64,000 bases of DNA. Source: an uncultured Lachnospiraceae bacterium (GTDB taxonomy: Bacteria > Bacillota > Clostridia > Lachnospirales > Lachnospiraceae). The notes under the pieces were generated by a model that was not told where the DNA came from, made no database searches, and saw only the letters and a list, made by a program, of their open reading frames with translations. Position numbers and translations under genes: made by a program. The stretch lies in assembly GCA_947246015.1 (NCBI GenBank), contig CAMXQE010000005.1, forward strand, positions 1-64,000, read 5' to 3'. Shown piece after piece: positions 16,860 to 23,924 of this stretch. Each line of letters begins with the position of its first letter. The first letter of the stretch is position 1.

Positions 16860-17927
16860 ATGGAAAAAGTAAAAAAGATACTGAGTGAGATATTTATCGA
16901 CGGGCTGGGAGGAATGGCCTCGGGATTGTTTGCGACCCTGATTATTGGGACGATTATCCAGCAGGTAGGGAATCTGATACCGGGAAGCGCGGGAGAATAT
17001 CTGTTTATGATGGGAAAAGTGGCAGCGGCTGTAACCGGAGCGGGAATCGGCTGCGGGGTGGCAGTGAAATTCAGGGAAAGCCCTCTTGTAATCTTATCAG
17101 CGGCAACTACCGGTATGGTAGGGGCTTTTGCAAGCAAGATTATTGCGGGTACGGTATTAATAGACGGCGCAATGGTCTTTTCCGGGCCGGGAGAACCTTT
17201 AGGGGCGTTTATTGCGGCGCTGGTCGGCATTTATGTAGGACGGCTGGTATCCGGTAAGACGAAAGTGGATATTCTGGTAACGCCTTTTGCTTGTATTGTC
17301 AGCGGCTCTGCAGTCGGACTGATTTTAGGACCTCCGATTTCCGCCTTTATGGTATGGCTTGGTTCCATCATTAACTGGGGAACCGTGCAGGCGCCTTTCC
17401 TGATGGGGATTATCGTGTCCGTGCTGATGGGAATGATACTGACGCTGCCCATCAGTTCCGCGGCGCTTGGCATTATCCTTGGTCTGAACGGAATCGCGGC
17501 AGGGGCGGCCACGGTAGGCTGCTGTGCCAATATGGTCGGATTTGCCGTGGCTTCCTTCAGGGAAAATAAAGTCAACGGACTGCTGGCACAGGGGCTCGGA
17601 ACCAGTATGCTGCAGATAGGAAATATCGTGAAAAAGCCGGTTATCTGGCTCCCGGCGATTGTTGCCAGCGCTGTTTTGGGTCCGGTTTCGACCATGGTTT
17701 TCAAGATGACCAACAATCCTACCGGTTCAGGTATGGGAACAGCGGGACTGGTTGGGCAGATTAATGCCTATCAGACGATGGTGGAGGGCGGCATGTCCCC
17801 TGCGGCGGTATTGTTCCAGATTGGCCTTATGCACTTTGTTCTGCCTGCCGTTATCGCCCTGGCAGTCTCTGAATTCATGCGCAGAAAGAAGTGGATTCAG
17901 GATGGAGATATGGAATTAAAGGTATAA
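16860..17927 (+). CDS. PTS EIIC-like membrane permease, candidate niacin transporter
   Basis: 355 residues, almost entirely hydrophobic, with about nine to ten membrane segments. It resembles the PTS_EIIC_2 family (GLGGMASGLFATLIIGTI, NNPTGSGMGTAGLVGQI), which usually occurs alone, without EIIA or EIIB domains; none is encoded nearby. Position directly behind niaR and its own palindrome-bearing promoter suggest transport of nicotinate or nicotinamide, not a sugar. The start at 16860 has GAAAGGAGCGGGAG upstream; the longer frame from 16749 runs through the promoter and is rejected. The family call is firm, the substrate is inference. Confidence 0.8.
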   Translation: MEKVKKILSEIFIDGLGGMASGLFATLIIGTIIQQVGNLIPGSAGEYLFMMGKVAAAVTGAGIGCGVAVKFRESPLVILSAATTGMVGAFASKIIAGTVLIDGAMVFSGPGEPLGAFIAALVGIYVGRLVSGKTKVDILVTPFACIVSGSAVGLILGPPISAFMVWLGSIINWGTVQAPFLMGIIVSVLMGMILTLPISSAALGIILGLNGIAAGAATVGCCANMVGFAVASFRENKVNGLLAQGLGTSMLQIGNIVKKPVIWLPAIVASAVLGPVSTMVFKMTNNPTGSGMGTAGLVGQINAYQTMVEGGMSPAAVLFQIGLMHFVLPAVIALAVSEFMRRKKWIQDGDMELKV

Positions 17928-17972
17928 AATTTAAAAAAATTTAAACATTTATTACCAAATTATTAAATAAAG

Positions 17973-18002
17973 TTGTGTTTCGTAAGTCACTTGTGGTAAA
18001 AT
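17973..18002 (+). promoter_or_regulatory. Promoter of the M23-like/bactofilin operon
   Basis: TTGTGT at 17973-17978, an 18-base spacer and TAAAAT at 17997-18002. Confidence 0.5.
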
Positions 18003-18031
18003 AGATAGAGTTACTGGAGGTGACTTATGAT

Positions 18032-18811
18032 ATGAAGCTTAATTTGCGGAAAAGTAAAACCAGTTATACAGTCATGATAATGTCCGATTCTGCCAAAAAG
18101 CATCATAGGGAATTCCACATCAGAGCAGGGGCGGTAGGAGCTGTTACGATATTTGCCTTTGCATTGTTCGTAGCCGCCATCTGTTATGTGGTGTACAGTT
18201 CCATCACCTTAACTAATTCCACAGAGCGCAGCAAGAGACAGCTGGACCAGATTGCCCAGATGAAAGAGGCGAATGAACAGCTTCAGCTGGAAAAAGAGGA
18301 ATTGGAAGGGGAGATAGCGCAGCTGGAGGCGACCATTTCCGTCCTGAGCGATACCGTAAACCAGAAAGTGGAAGCGGAGCAGGCTTTGGAAGCGGAGATA
18401 GCGGAAGAACATATTCCGAAAGGCTTTCCTATGAATGGTACGGCACAGATAAAAGAGGACGGAGAGACAGATGATGATGGAGACGATGCATCGGAAATGC
18501 ATGCGGATGCAGAGCGGAAAGAAGTTATTTTTACCGCCGCGGCCGGCACGAATGTGATTACCTCCGGTGCAGGCACCGTACTGTCCGTGAGCGAAGATGC
18601 GGATTACGGAAATCTCATCAGTATCGATCATGGTAACGGATATGTTTCCATGTACCGCAACGGAGGCAGTCCAATGGTCAAGGAAGGCAACGAAGTAATA
18701 CGGGGAGCCATTTTGTATGTAATCGATGACGAGAATACGGATACCGGTTACAGCATCCGCAAGGATGATACATATGTGGATCCGATGGAATTAATTGAAA
18801 TCAACGGATAA
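18032..18811 (+). CDS. Membrane-anchored M23-like protein lacking the zinc ligands
   Basis: 259 residues: a basic N-terminus, one membrane segment (about 33-58), a coiled coil (about 61-127), an acidic linker and an M23/LytM-like beta domain (about 163-259). The fold signature is clear (AAAGTNVITSGAGTVLSV, YGNLISIDHGNGYVSMY, VKEGNEVIRGAIL). The first HxxxD ligand pair is missing and the final HxH motif is replaced by GYSIRKDD, so the domain cannot hold catalytic zinc. Inactive LytM proteins of this design (EnvC, NlpD) activate other cell-wall hydrolases. ATG 18032 is chosen because GGAGG overlaps the upstream GTG. The bactofilin gene follows after 15 bases. Confidence 0.85.
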   Translation: MKLNLRKSKTSYTVMIMSDSAKKHHREFHIRAGAVGAVTIFAFALFVAAICYVVYSSITLTNSTERSKRQLDQIAQMKEANEQLQLEKEELEGEIAQLEATISVLSDTVNQKVEAEQALEAEIAEEHIPKGFPMNGTAQIKEDGETDDDGDDASEMHADAERKEVIFTAAAGTNVITSGAGTVLSVSEDADYGNLISIDHGNGYVSMYRNGGSPMVKEGNEVIRGAILYVIDDENTDTGYSIRKDDTYVDPMELIEING

Positions 18812-18826
18812 GTTAAGGAGGAGAGT

Positions 18827-19249
18827 ATGTTGGGAAGAAAGACGACCGAACAGGTAAATGCGAAGATAGGAAGTATCATAGGTGCGGATATGGTAGTGGA
18901 AGGTAATATCAAAGCAACCGAAGCTATCCGCGTGGAAGGAAACGTAAAGGGTGATGTGAGTTCAGAGGGAACGCTGGTAATCAGTTCCACGGGCAAAGTG
19001 ATAGGGAATATCAAAGGAAATAATATCATGATAGCCGGAACCATCGAGGGAGACCTGTTCTCCGGCGGAAGGACTGAGGTGGCTTCCACGGGCAGGATTA
19101 TCGGCAATATCCGCACGAAGAGCCTGATTGTAGATGAAAATGCAGTATTCCAGGGTCAGTGTACCATGAATCCGGACGGAAGTGCATCGGCGCCGCGGGC
19201 GATACCGATGGCATCGAAGCAGACGGATGATGACGGGGACGAAGAGTAA
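18827..19249 (+). CDS. Bactofilin (polymer-forming cytoskeletal protein)
   Basis: 140 residues with the right-handed beta-helix repeat pattern of bactofilins: alternating short strands from about residue 12 to 115 (GADMVVEGNIKATEAIRVEGNVKGDV, then STGKVIGNIKG and STGRIIGNI). An acidic tail (DDDGDEE) ends it. It forms filaments without nucleotide and localises cell-wall enzymes. AAGGAGGAG precedes the ATG. The tight pairing with an M23-family gene is a known arrangement; here the partner is catalytically inactive. Confidence 0.95.
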   Translation: MLGRKTTEQVNAKIGSIIGADMVVEGNIKATEAIRVEGNVKGDVSSEGTLVISSTGKVIGNIKGNNIMIAGTIEGDLFSGGRTEVASTGRIIGNIRTKSLIVDENAVFQGQCTMNPDGSASAPRAIPMASKQTDDDGDEE

Positions 19250-19304
19250 GGCAGGAATTTTTGGGAAAAGAATATGGGAAGGGCCGGAAACAGAAAGGCC
19301 CGGC

Positions 19305-19345
19305 GGCACCGGCAGGGGAGGAAAAGCCTGACGGCGCCGTTTTTT
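19305..19345 (+). terminator. Terminator after the bactofilin operon
   Basis: Arms 19305-19316 and 19327-19338 pair in 10 of 12 positions and are followed by GTTTTTTC. Confidence 0.8.
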
Positions 19346-19354
19346 CTTGAAAAG

Positions 19355-19396
19355 AACAGGTTTCAAAAAGAGGAAGAAGAACCGGGAAACCTGTTT
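19355..19396 (+). repeat. 10-bp inverted repeat before the sortase-like lipoprotein
   Basis: AACAGGTTTC (19355-19364) pairs perfectly with GAAACCTGTT (19386-19395). A short T stretch follows; it may be a back-up terminator or part of the next gene's leader. Confidence 0.5.
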
Positions 19397-19428
19397 AATT
19401 ACGAAAAGGTGGAAAAGGGAAGCGGAGC

Positions 19429-20232
19429 ATGAATAGAATGGAACGAAAAACAACTTTGGTATTAATAGCCATGGCATGGTTGTCCGTGGTATTTACCGGA
19501 TGCGGAAATCAGGAAACGGAAAACGGCGCATCGGAGACGGAAAGCATTGGAAATGCATCGGAAGAGAGCGGGGAAGTACCGCTGCCACAGACGGGGCTTT
19601 TATATGAAACGGCGGAGGATGGACATATTGATTTTGAGGCGCTGAAAGCAGAGAATCCTGATATTTTTGCCTGGCTGTATGTGCCCGGTACGGATATAGA
19701 CTATCCGGTGCTGCAAAGCCCGGTGTCGGATGACTTTTATAAAACCCATACGGCTGACGGGAAGGAGGGCGCGGACGGAGCGCTTTATACCGAAATGCCG
19801 AATATGATGAATATGTGCGATTTCAATACAGTCATTCATGGCAGGGATGACGAAGAAGGCAGCTTGTTCGGAGACCTGCATTTGTTTGAGAATCCTGATT
19901 TTTTTACGGAGCATGAGAAGTTTTATCTGTATCTGCCTGATAATGTGCTGACATATGAAATATTTGCGGCATATTATGACGAGGGAAGCGATATTCTGCG
20001 CAGGTTCGATTATACGACTTATGAGGGCTGCGACAGTTATTTAAAACAGTTGTATGGATTGCGGGAGATGGGGAAGAACCAGAGAGAGGGATGGGATGAC
20101 CTGACGCCATATCATTTTCTGGTGACGTTGGATGGAAGTACCGCAGAGGATAAGCAATATGTCGTGTGCGGTGCCCTGATAGGGGATGCGGCGGGTAATA
20201 TCAACAGAGTTATTCTTGAATGGGATGAGTAA
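19429..20232 (+). CDS. Sortase B-fold lipoprotein without catalytic residues (pseudo-sortase)
   Basis: 267 residues. A signal peptide ends in a lipobox (FTGC, Cys at about 25), so the protein is lipid-anchored outside the cell. From about residue 65 it follows the class B sortase pattern: AWLYVPGTDIDYPVLQ, THTADG, NTVIHGRDDEEGSLFGDL and a final beta strand. Aligned to the active sortase at 22678, the catalytic His (YGHHM) is R139 in HGRDD, the catalytic Cys (LTLSTC) is S237 in VTLDGS, and the Arg (DGRFVV) is Q243 in DKQYVV. It should therefore not transpeptidate. Possible roles are substrate binding or sortase regulation. It has no adjoining partner gene; the active sortase lies 2.4 kb downstream beyond the Rpn elements. 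Confidence 0.82.
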   Translation: MNRMERKTTLVLIAMAWLSVVFTGCGNQETENGASETESIGNASEESGEVPLPQTGLLYETAEDGHIDFEALKAENPDIFAWLYVPGTDIDYPVLQSPVSDDFYKTHTADGKEGADGALYTEMPNMMNMCDFNTVIHGRDDEEGSLFGDLHLFENPDFFTEHEKFYLYLPDNVLTYEIFAAYYDEGSDILRRFDYTTYEGCDSYLKQLYGLREMGKNQREGWDDLTPYHFLVTLDGSTAEDKQYVVCGALIGDAAGNINRVILEWDE

Positions 20233-20553
20233 ATGTCGTGTGTTTCTGTAATATGTTTGTTGTAGCAGTTCGGCTTCCGGTCGGACTGTTTTTGCTCTTG
20301 CGTATTTAAGTGTAATTATTAGGAATAGTCTTGAGTATATGCATAAAATATGATAATATATTATCGATATTACATCTGCACATTATGAAACCCGACAATT
20401 TTGCAATACGTTCGGTATTCTTTTATTCCCGCGAGCAACGAGGAAAGTGTCTGCTTAAGAGATGCAGAGCATCTCCAGGCATTTGGCGACTGCTGCGAGG
20501 GTCAAGTGTCTGCTTAAGGCGGGATTGCAGCTTAAGAGAGAATATCAGGATTA
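20233..20553. other. 321-base gap with terminator, promoter and short direct repeats
   Basis: It holds a terminator (20266-20293), a promoter-like pair TTGAGT (20331-20336) and TAATAT (20354-20359) with 17-base spacing, and the 15-base word AAGTGTCTGCTTAAG twice (20445-20459 and 20504-20518). Its A+T-rich part resembles the region upstream of the intact Rpn gene. Confidence 0.55.
20266..20293 (+). terminator. Terminator after the pseudo-sortase gene
   Basis: CAGTTCGGC pairs with GTCGGACTG, with two G-U pairs in RNA, followed by TTTTT. Confidence 0.7.
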
Positions 20554-20868
20554 ATGCGCGTGAAAATGAATGTGCTGCAGGAAAAGGCGGAGCAGTGTAC
20601 AGGGAAGGTGAGGGAAAGAAAGATGGGATACCGGAATGAGACGATGAGGGTGCAGGCAGAGTACAGGAATACGGAGGAGATAAGAAGAGAGGCGGAAGCG
20701 GCAAGGGCGAGGGGAATGCGGAATGCAATAAGGGATTTCGTTATTATGTGCCAGTTTATAGGCTTCAATAAAGAGTCGATTATAAAGTTTTTGGTGGAAA
20801 AAGTTGGATTGGTAAGAGAAGATGCAGAAGCGGAGACTGAAAAACACTGGAAACAACAGGATGGTTAA
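20554..20868 (+). pseudogene. C-terminal remnant of an Rpn-type nuclease gene
   Basis: The 104-residue frame aligns with the C-terminal third of the intact gene at 21207-22298: QCTGKVRERKMGY against QCVEKVRKREMGY, YRNTEEIRREAEA against RRNTAEAKREAEE, and the final helix KESIIKFLVEKVGL against KETAINQLMEKAGL. The N-terminal PD-(D/E)XK domain and the Gln/Glu repeat are gone. The ORF has an ATG but only a poor ribosome binding site. It is most simply a decayed duplicate. Confidence 0.75.
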
Positions 20869-21206
20869 GTCTGTTGGCATGTATGGTTCCAGACAGGAAC
20901 TTTTAAGAAATATATTTAAGTAAGAAAATTATTTTTAACTTGTATATGGACATAATTCATGGTATTATTTAATTGTTATCAATATCACATTCAAATGCAT
21001 TATAAAATCTCATAACTTTATAATGTATTCCATATTTCTGAAATGTCATGTGTGGAGGATAAGCCAAAATCCACGCATGATATTAAGAAGAAATATCTGG
21101 ATTCTGGCTTTTCGCCAAAGATTCAAGCAGCTTTTAACAAAACAATAAGATGCGGTCGGGAGAAAAGTCAATCTTCCTGTCCGCGGAACGGTACAGGAGG
21201 AAGAGA
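20869..21206. other. 338-base A+T-rich gap before the Rpn-type gene
   Basis: It contains a promoter-like pair, TTGTAT (20940-20945) and TATTAT (20963-20968) with 17-base spacing, then A+T-rich sequence. Its layout and words (ATATNG-CATAA, TATCAATATCACATT) parallel the region upstream of the remnant, as if the whole unit had been duplicated. No gene is supported. Confidence 0.5.
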
Positions 21207-22298
21207 ATGGAAGAAAGAAAAGGACAGATAAGGGATTTAAACAGCCGGATGGTGTTCAGGGAGCCGCTTTTATGCGCGCAGTTTCTGAGAGATTATGTGG
21301 ATATTGACTTGCTGAATGATATCCAGCCGGAAGACATTGAGGATGTATCGGAAAAATATCAGGCGTATTTGGGAATTTCTTTTGAAACGGACAGTGTGAA
21401 GAAAATCCGCATCCGGAGCATGGAAGCGGAATGCGGAGAGATGATGCCGCTTTATCTGATTTCATTGATTGAACACAAAAGTGAGGTGGATTATAATGTA
21501 AGTATGCAGCTACTGCGGTACATGGCATGTATCTGGCATGAGTATGCAAAGGAGGTGGAAAAGAATGGGGGAGAAAACAGTTCCAATAAGGAATTTAGAT
21601 ATCCGCCGATTCTTCCGATTGTATATTATGAAGGAACCGGAAAGTGGACGGCTGCCATGCACCTGAAAGACCGCATTATGATGAGCGGGATTTTCGGTGA
21701 TTACCTGCCGGATTTCACCTATAAACTGGTGAGGAACCACGATTATACAAATGAAGAACTGCTGGACAGGAAAGATGAAATGTCATTGCTGATGATGCTT
21801 AATAAAGTACAGACGCCGGAGGACATGACAGAATTCCTGGAAGTAAATAAAGAGAAGATGTTTGAAATTTTTTATACAGCGCCGGAACATATACTCGGAA
21901 TCATGGAATCGGCCGTATGGAGTCTGTGCATGAAGATGAATATGCCTCTGGAAGAGGCGGCGCAGTGTGTAGAGAAGGTGAGGAAGCGGGAAATGGGATA
22001 CTGGTTTGCGAGCATGGAAAAAATGGATATACAGGCAGAACGAAGAAATACCGCAGAGGCAAAGCGGGAGGCGGAAGAAATGCGGCAGAAGCTATGCGAA
22101 GCAGAACAAAGGCAGCAGGAAGCAGAGCAAAGACGGCAGGAAGCAGAGCAAAGACAGCAGGAATCTGCACGAGAAACGATAAAAGCAATTATTTCATTGT
22201 GCAAAGAATTGGGCGGTGATAAGGAGACTGCTATAAATCAGCTGATGGAAAAGGCTGGCCTGACAAGAGAAGCAGAAGTCGGAAAATACTGGAATTGA
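21207..22298 (+). CDS. Rpn family recombination-promoting nuclease / YhgA-like protein
   Basis: 363 residues. The N-terminal part matches the Rpn/PF04754 (transposase_31) PD-(D/E)XK family: QFLRDYVDIDLLNDIQPEDIEDVSE, the catalytic-type LISLIEHKS (E-x-K), NVSMQLLRYM and PILPIVYYEGTGKWTA. Members cut DNA and promote RecA-independent recombination; many spread as repeated families in gut Clostridia and Bacteroidetes. A Gln/Glu coiled coil with three 7-residue repeats (AEQRQQE) lies at about 298-320, followed by a short C-terminal domain. The start at 21207 has CAGGAGG upstream; a longer frame from 21150 overlaps that site. Confidence 0.82.
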   Translation: MEERKGQIRDLNSRMVFREPLLCAQFLRDYVDIDLLNDIQPEDIEDVSEKYQAYLGISFETDSVKKIRIRSMEAECGEMMPLYLISLIEHKSEVDYNVSMQLLRYMACIWHEYAKEVEKNGGENSSNKEFRYPPILPIVYYEGTGKWTAAMHLKDRIMMSGIFGDYLPDFTYKLVRNHDYTNEELLDRKDEMSLLMMLNKVQTPEDMTEFLEVNKEKMFEIFYTAPEHILGIMESAVWSLCMKMNMPLEEAAQCVEKVRKREMGYWFASMEKMDIQAERRNTAEAKREAEEMRQKLCEAEQRQQEAEQRRQEAEQRQQESARETIKAIISLCKELGGDKETAINQLMEKAGLTREAEVGKYWN

Positions 22299-22501
22299 CA
22301 AAGAAGGTAAAGCAGAAGTTTCACCTCTCTTAAGAATATTAAATTGATATGCGGAAACGGAGACGGCAAAGTATATTTCTGCTGCAAAAGGAGGAGAGGG
22401 TGTAATCAGGGAGATTATCGATAAAATCCTGCAAATCAGGGAATAATCTGAACAAAATAAGAACGGAATCCGAACAGAGTCAGAATAGAAGAAAAAAAGT
22501 T

Positions 22502-22530
22502 TTGAAAAAAGTTTAAAAATTTGCTACAAT
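22502..22530 (+). promoter_or_regulatory. Promoter of the sortase B-LRR operon
   Basis: TTGAAA at 22502-22507, a 17-base spacer and TACAAT at 22525-22530. It predicts a leader of about 140 bases before srtB. Confidence 0.65.
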
Positions 22531-22576
22531 ATATTGATAAAAGACTTGAATTAATTTCAAGGTATAGTAAAATAGA

Positions 22577-22618
22577 ATATATATGCGATACCAAAAATGG
22601 AGAAAACCGCATATATAT
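22577..22618 (+). promoter_or_regulatory. Inverted repeat in the sortase operon leader
   Basis: ATATATATGCG (22577-22587) pairs perfectly with CGCATATATAT (22608-22618) around a 20-base loop. It lies between the promoter and the AAGGAG site, so it may be an RNA stem or a protein-binding site. Confidence 0.5.
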
Positions 22619-22677
22619 ACTGAAAGGAACGGTTGGGAGTCCATGATTTCCAGCCCGGTAAAAAGGAGAAGTGAAAC

Positions 22678-23895
22678 ATGGCGGAAGGTCATACGGTCGA
22701 AGGACGGCAGTTCCGTACGAAGGCAGATTATGAGGCCGCATTGCGTGATAAGAAAAAGATAGACGCAATCAGGGCAAAAGTGGACCTCAATAATCCGCAG
22801 GATGTATTGGCGTTGTATGAGCAGATGCAGGGGGGAACTTACCGGTTTGAATCCATGGTTGGCAATGATTTTGACGATCGGATATACGAACTGGCGGAAA
22901 AGTATAAGAAAAGCGGAGCGAATCCGCCTGGAAAACAGGCAAAAGCCAAGGGAAAAGCGCTAAAGAGCAAGAAGAACCGTGCGGACGGCGGAAGGATTCC
23001 TGAAAAGAAATCATCGGGGAAAAATTCAGGGAGAATTTCATTAGAAGATTTTGACAAAGATATGCAGAAGGAAATCGCCGCCCAGCTGAAAGCCAGGGAC
23101 AGGCGCAGAAAATGGCTGGTGGCCCTGTGCAGTATCGGCGCGGTACTCGGTTTCGGGTATTTTATTACATATTATTATGTGGCGGAGCGTACGGAGGCAA
23201 GCTATGAGGAGCTGGCAAGCTTAAAGAACAGCGAGATTCTGGCGGAGCCGGTGAATAACAGTGAGGAGAAAAAAGTCATCGTGGTACGGGGGCAGGAAGA
23301 GGAAATCGTACTTCCCGATATACTGGATGAATATAAAACTTTATATAATAAGAATAAAAAGCTAATCGGATGGCTGAAAATTGACGATACAATAATAGAT
23401 TACCCTGTCATGCAGACTTCGAACAACGAGTATTATCTGACCCATAATTTTAATCAGGAGAAGGATAATAACGGAAGTATTTTTATGGATAAGGACTGTG
23501 TGGCATATCCGAGAAGCCAGAACCTGATTCTGTATGGACATCACATGAAATCGGGAAAGATGTTCGGGGATTTGGAAAAATATGCAAAAGAATCCTATTA
23601 TCAGAAGCACAGTATCATCCGGTTTGATACGATATATGAGAAAGGTGTTTACCAGGTCATGTATGTATTCCGGGCGAGGGTACTTAAGGAAAATGAAATC
23701 GCTTTTAAATATTATCAGTTTATAGAGGCCAATTCGGGAGAGGAATTCAATTCCTACATGAACGAAATGGCGGAAATGTCCCTGTACGATACGGGAGTGA
23801 CAGCCGAGTATGGGGATGAGCTTTTGACATTATCCACCTGCGACCATTCGCAGACCGATGGAAGGTTTGTCGTAGTGGCCAAAAGGATTCAGTAA
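22678..23895 (+). CDS. srtB: Class B sortase with long cytoplasmic N-terminal extension
   Basis: 405 residues. The C-terminal sortase domain (about 225-405) carries the full triad: H288 in LYGHHMKSG, C388 in LTLSTCDH and R396 in TDGRFVV. One membrane segment (about 143-167) places the domain outside. Before it lies an unusual cytoplasmic region of about 140 residues, basic and helical, with KGKALKSKKN-type Lys-rich patches. The gene directly downstream encodes a surface protein ending in PKTGD, a membrane segment and positive charges, so it is the likely substrate. Class B enzymes of Clostridia are known to accept PxTG-type motifs. AAGGAG precedes the ATG. Confidence 0.93.
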   Translation: MAEGHTVEGRQFRTKADYEAALRDKKKIDAIRAKVDLNNPQDVLALYEQMQGGTYRFESMVGNDFDDRIYELAEKYKKSGANPPGKQAKAKGKALKSKKNRADGGRIPEKKSSGKNSGRISLEDFDKDMQKEIAAQLKARDRRRKWLVALCSIGAVLGFGYFITYYYVAERTEASYEELASLKNSEILAEPVNNSEEKKVIVVRGQEEEIVLPDILDEYKTLYNKNKKLIGWLKIDDTIIDYPVMQTSNNEYYLTHNFNQEKDNNGSIFMDKDCVAYPRSQNLILYGHHMKSGKMFGDLEKYAKESYYQKHSIIRFDTIYEKGVYQVMYVFRARVLKENEIAFKYYQFIEANSGEEFNSYMNEMAEMSLYDTGVTAEYGDELLTLSTCDHSQTDGRFVVVAKRIQ

Positions 23896-23924
23896 CGACT
23901 TGTTTACAATGGAGGAGAGTAGCA

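Larger units (their letters stand above)
22299..22677. other. 379-base gap: sortase promoter region and leader
   Basis: The left part shows no gene. The right part holds the sortase promoter (22502-22530) and a leader with an 11-bp inverted repeat (22577-22618). Confidence 0.6.
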
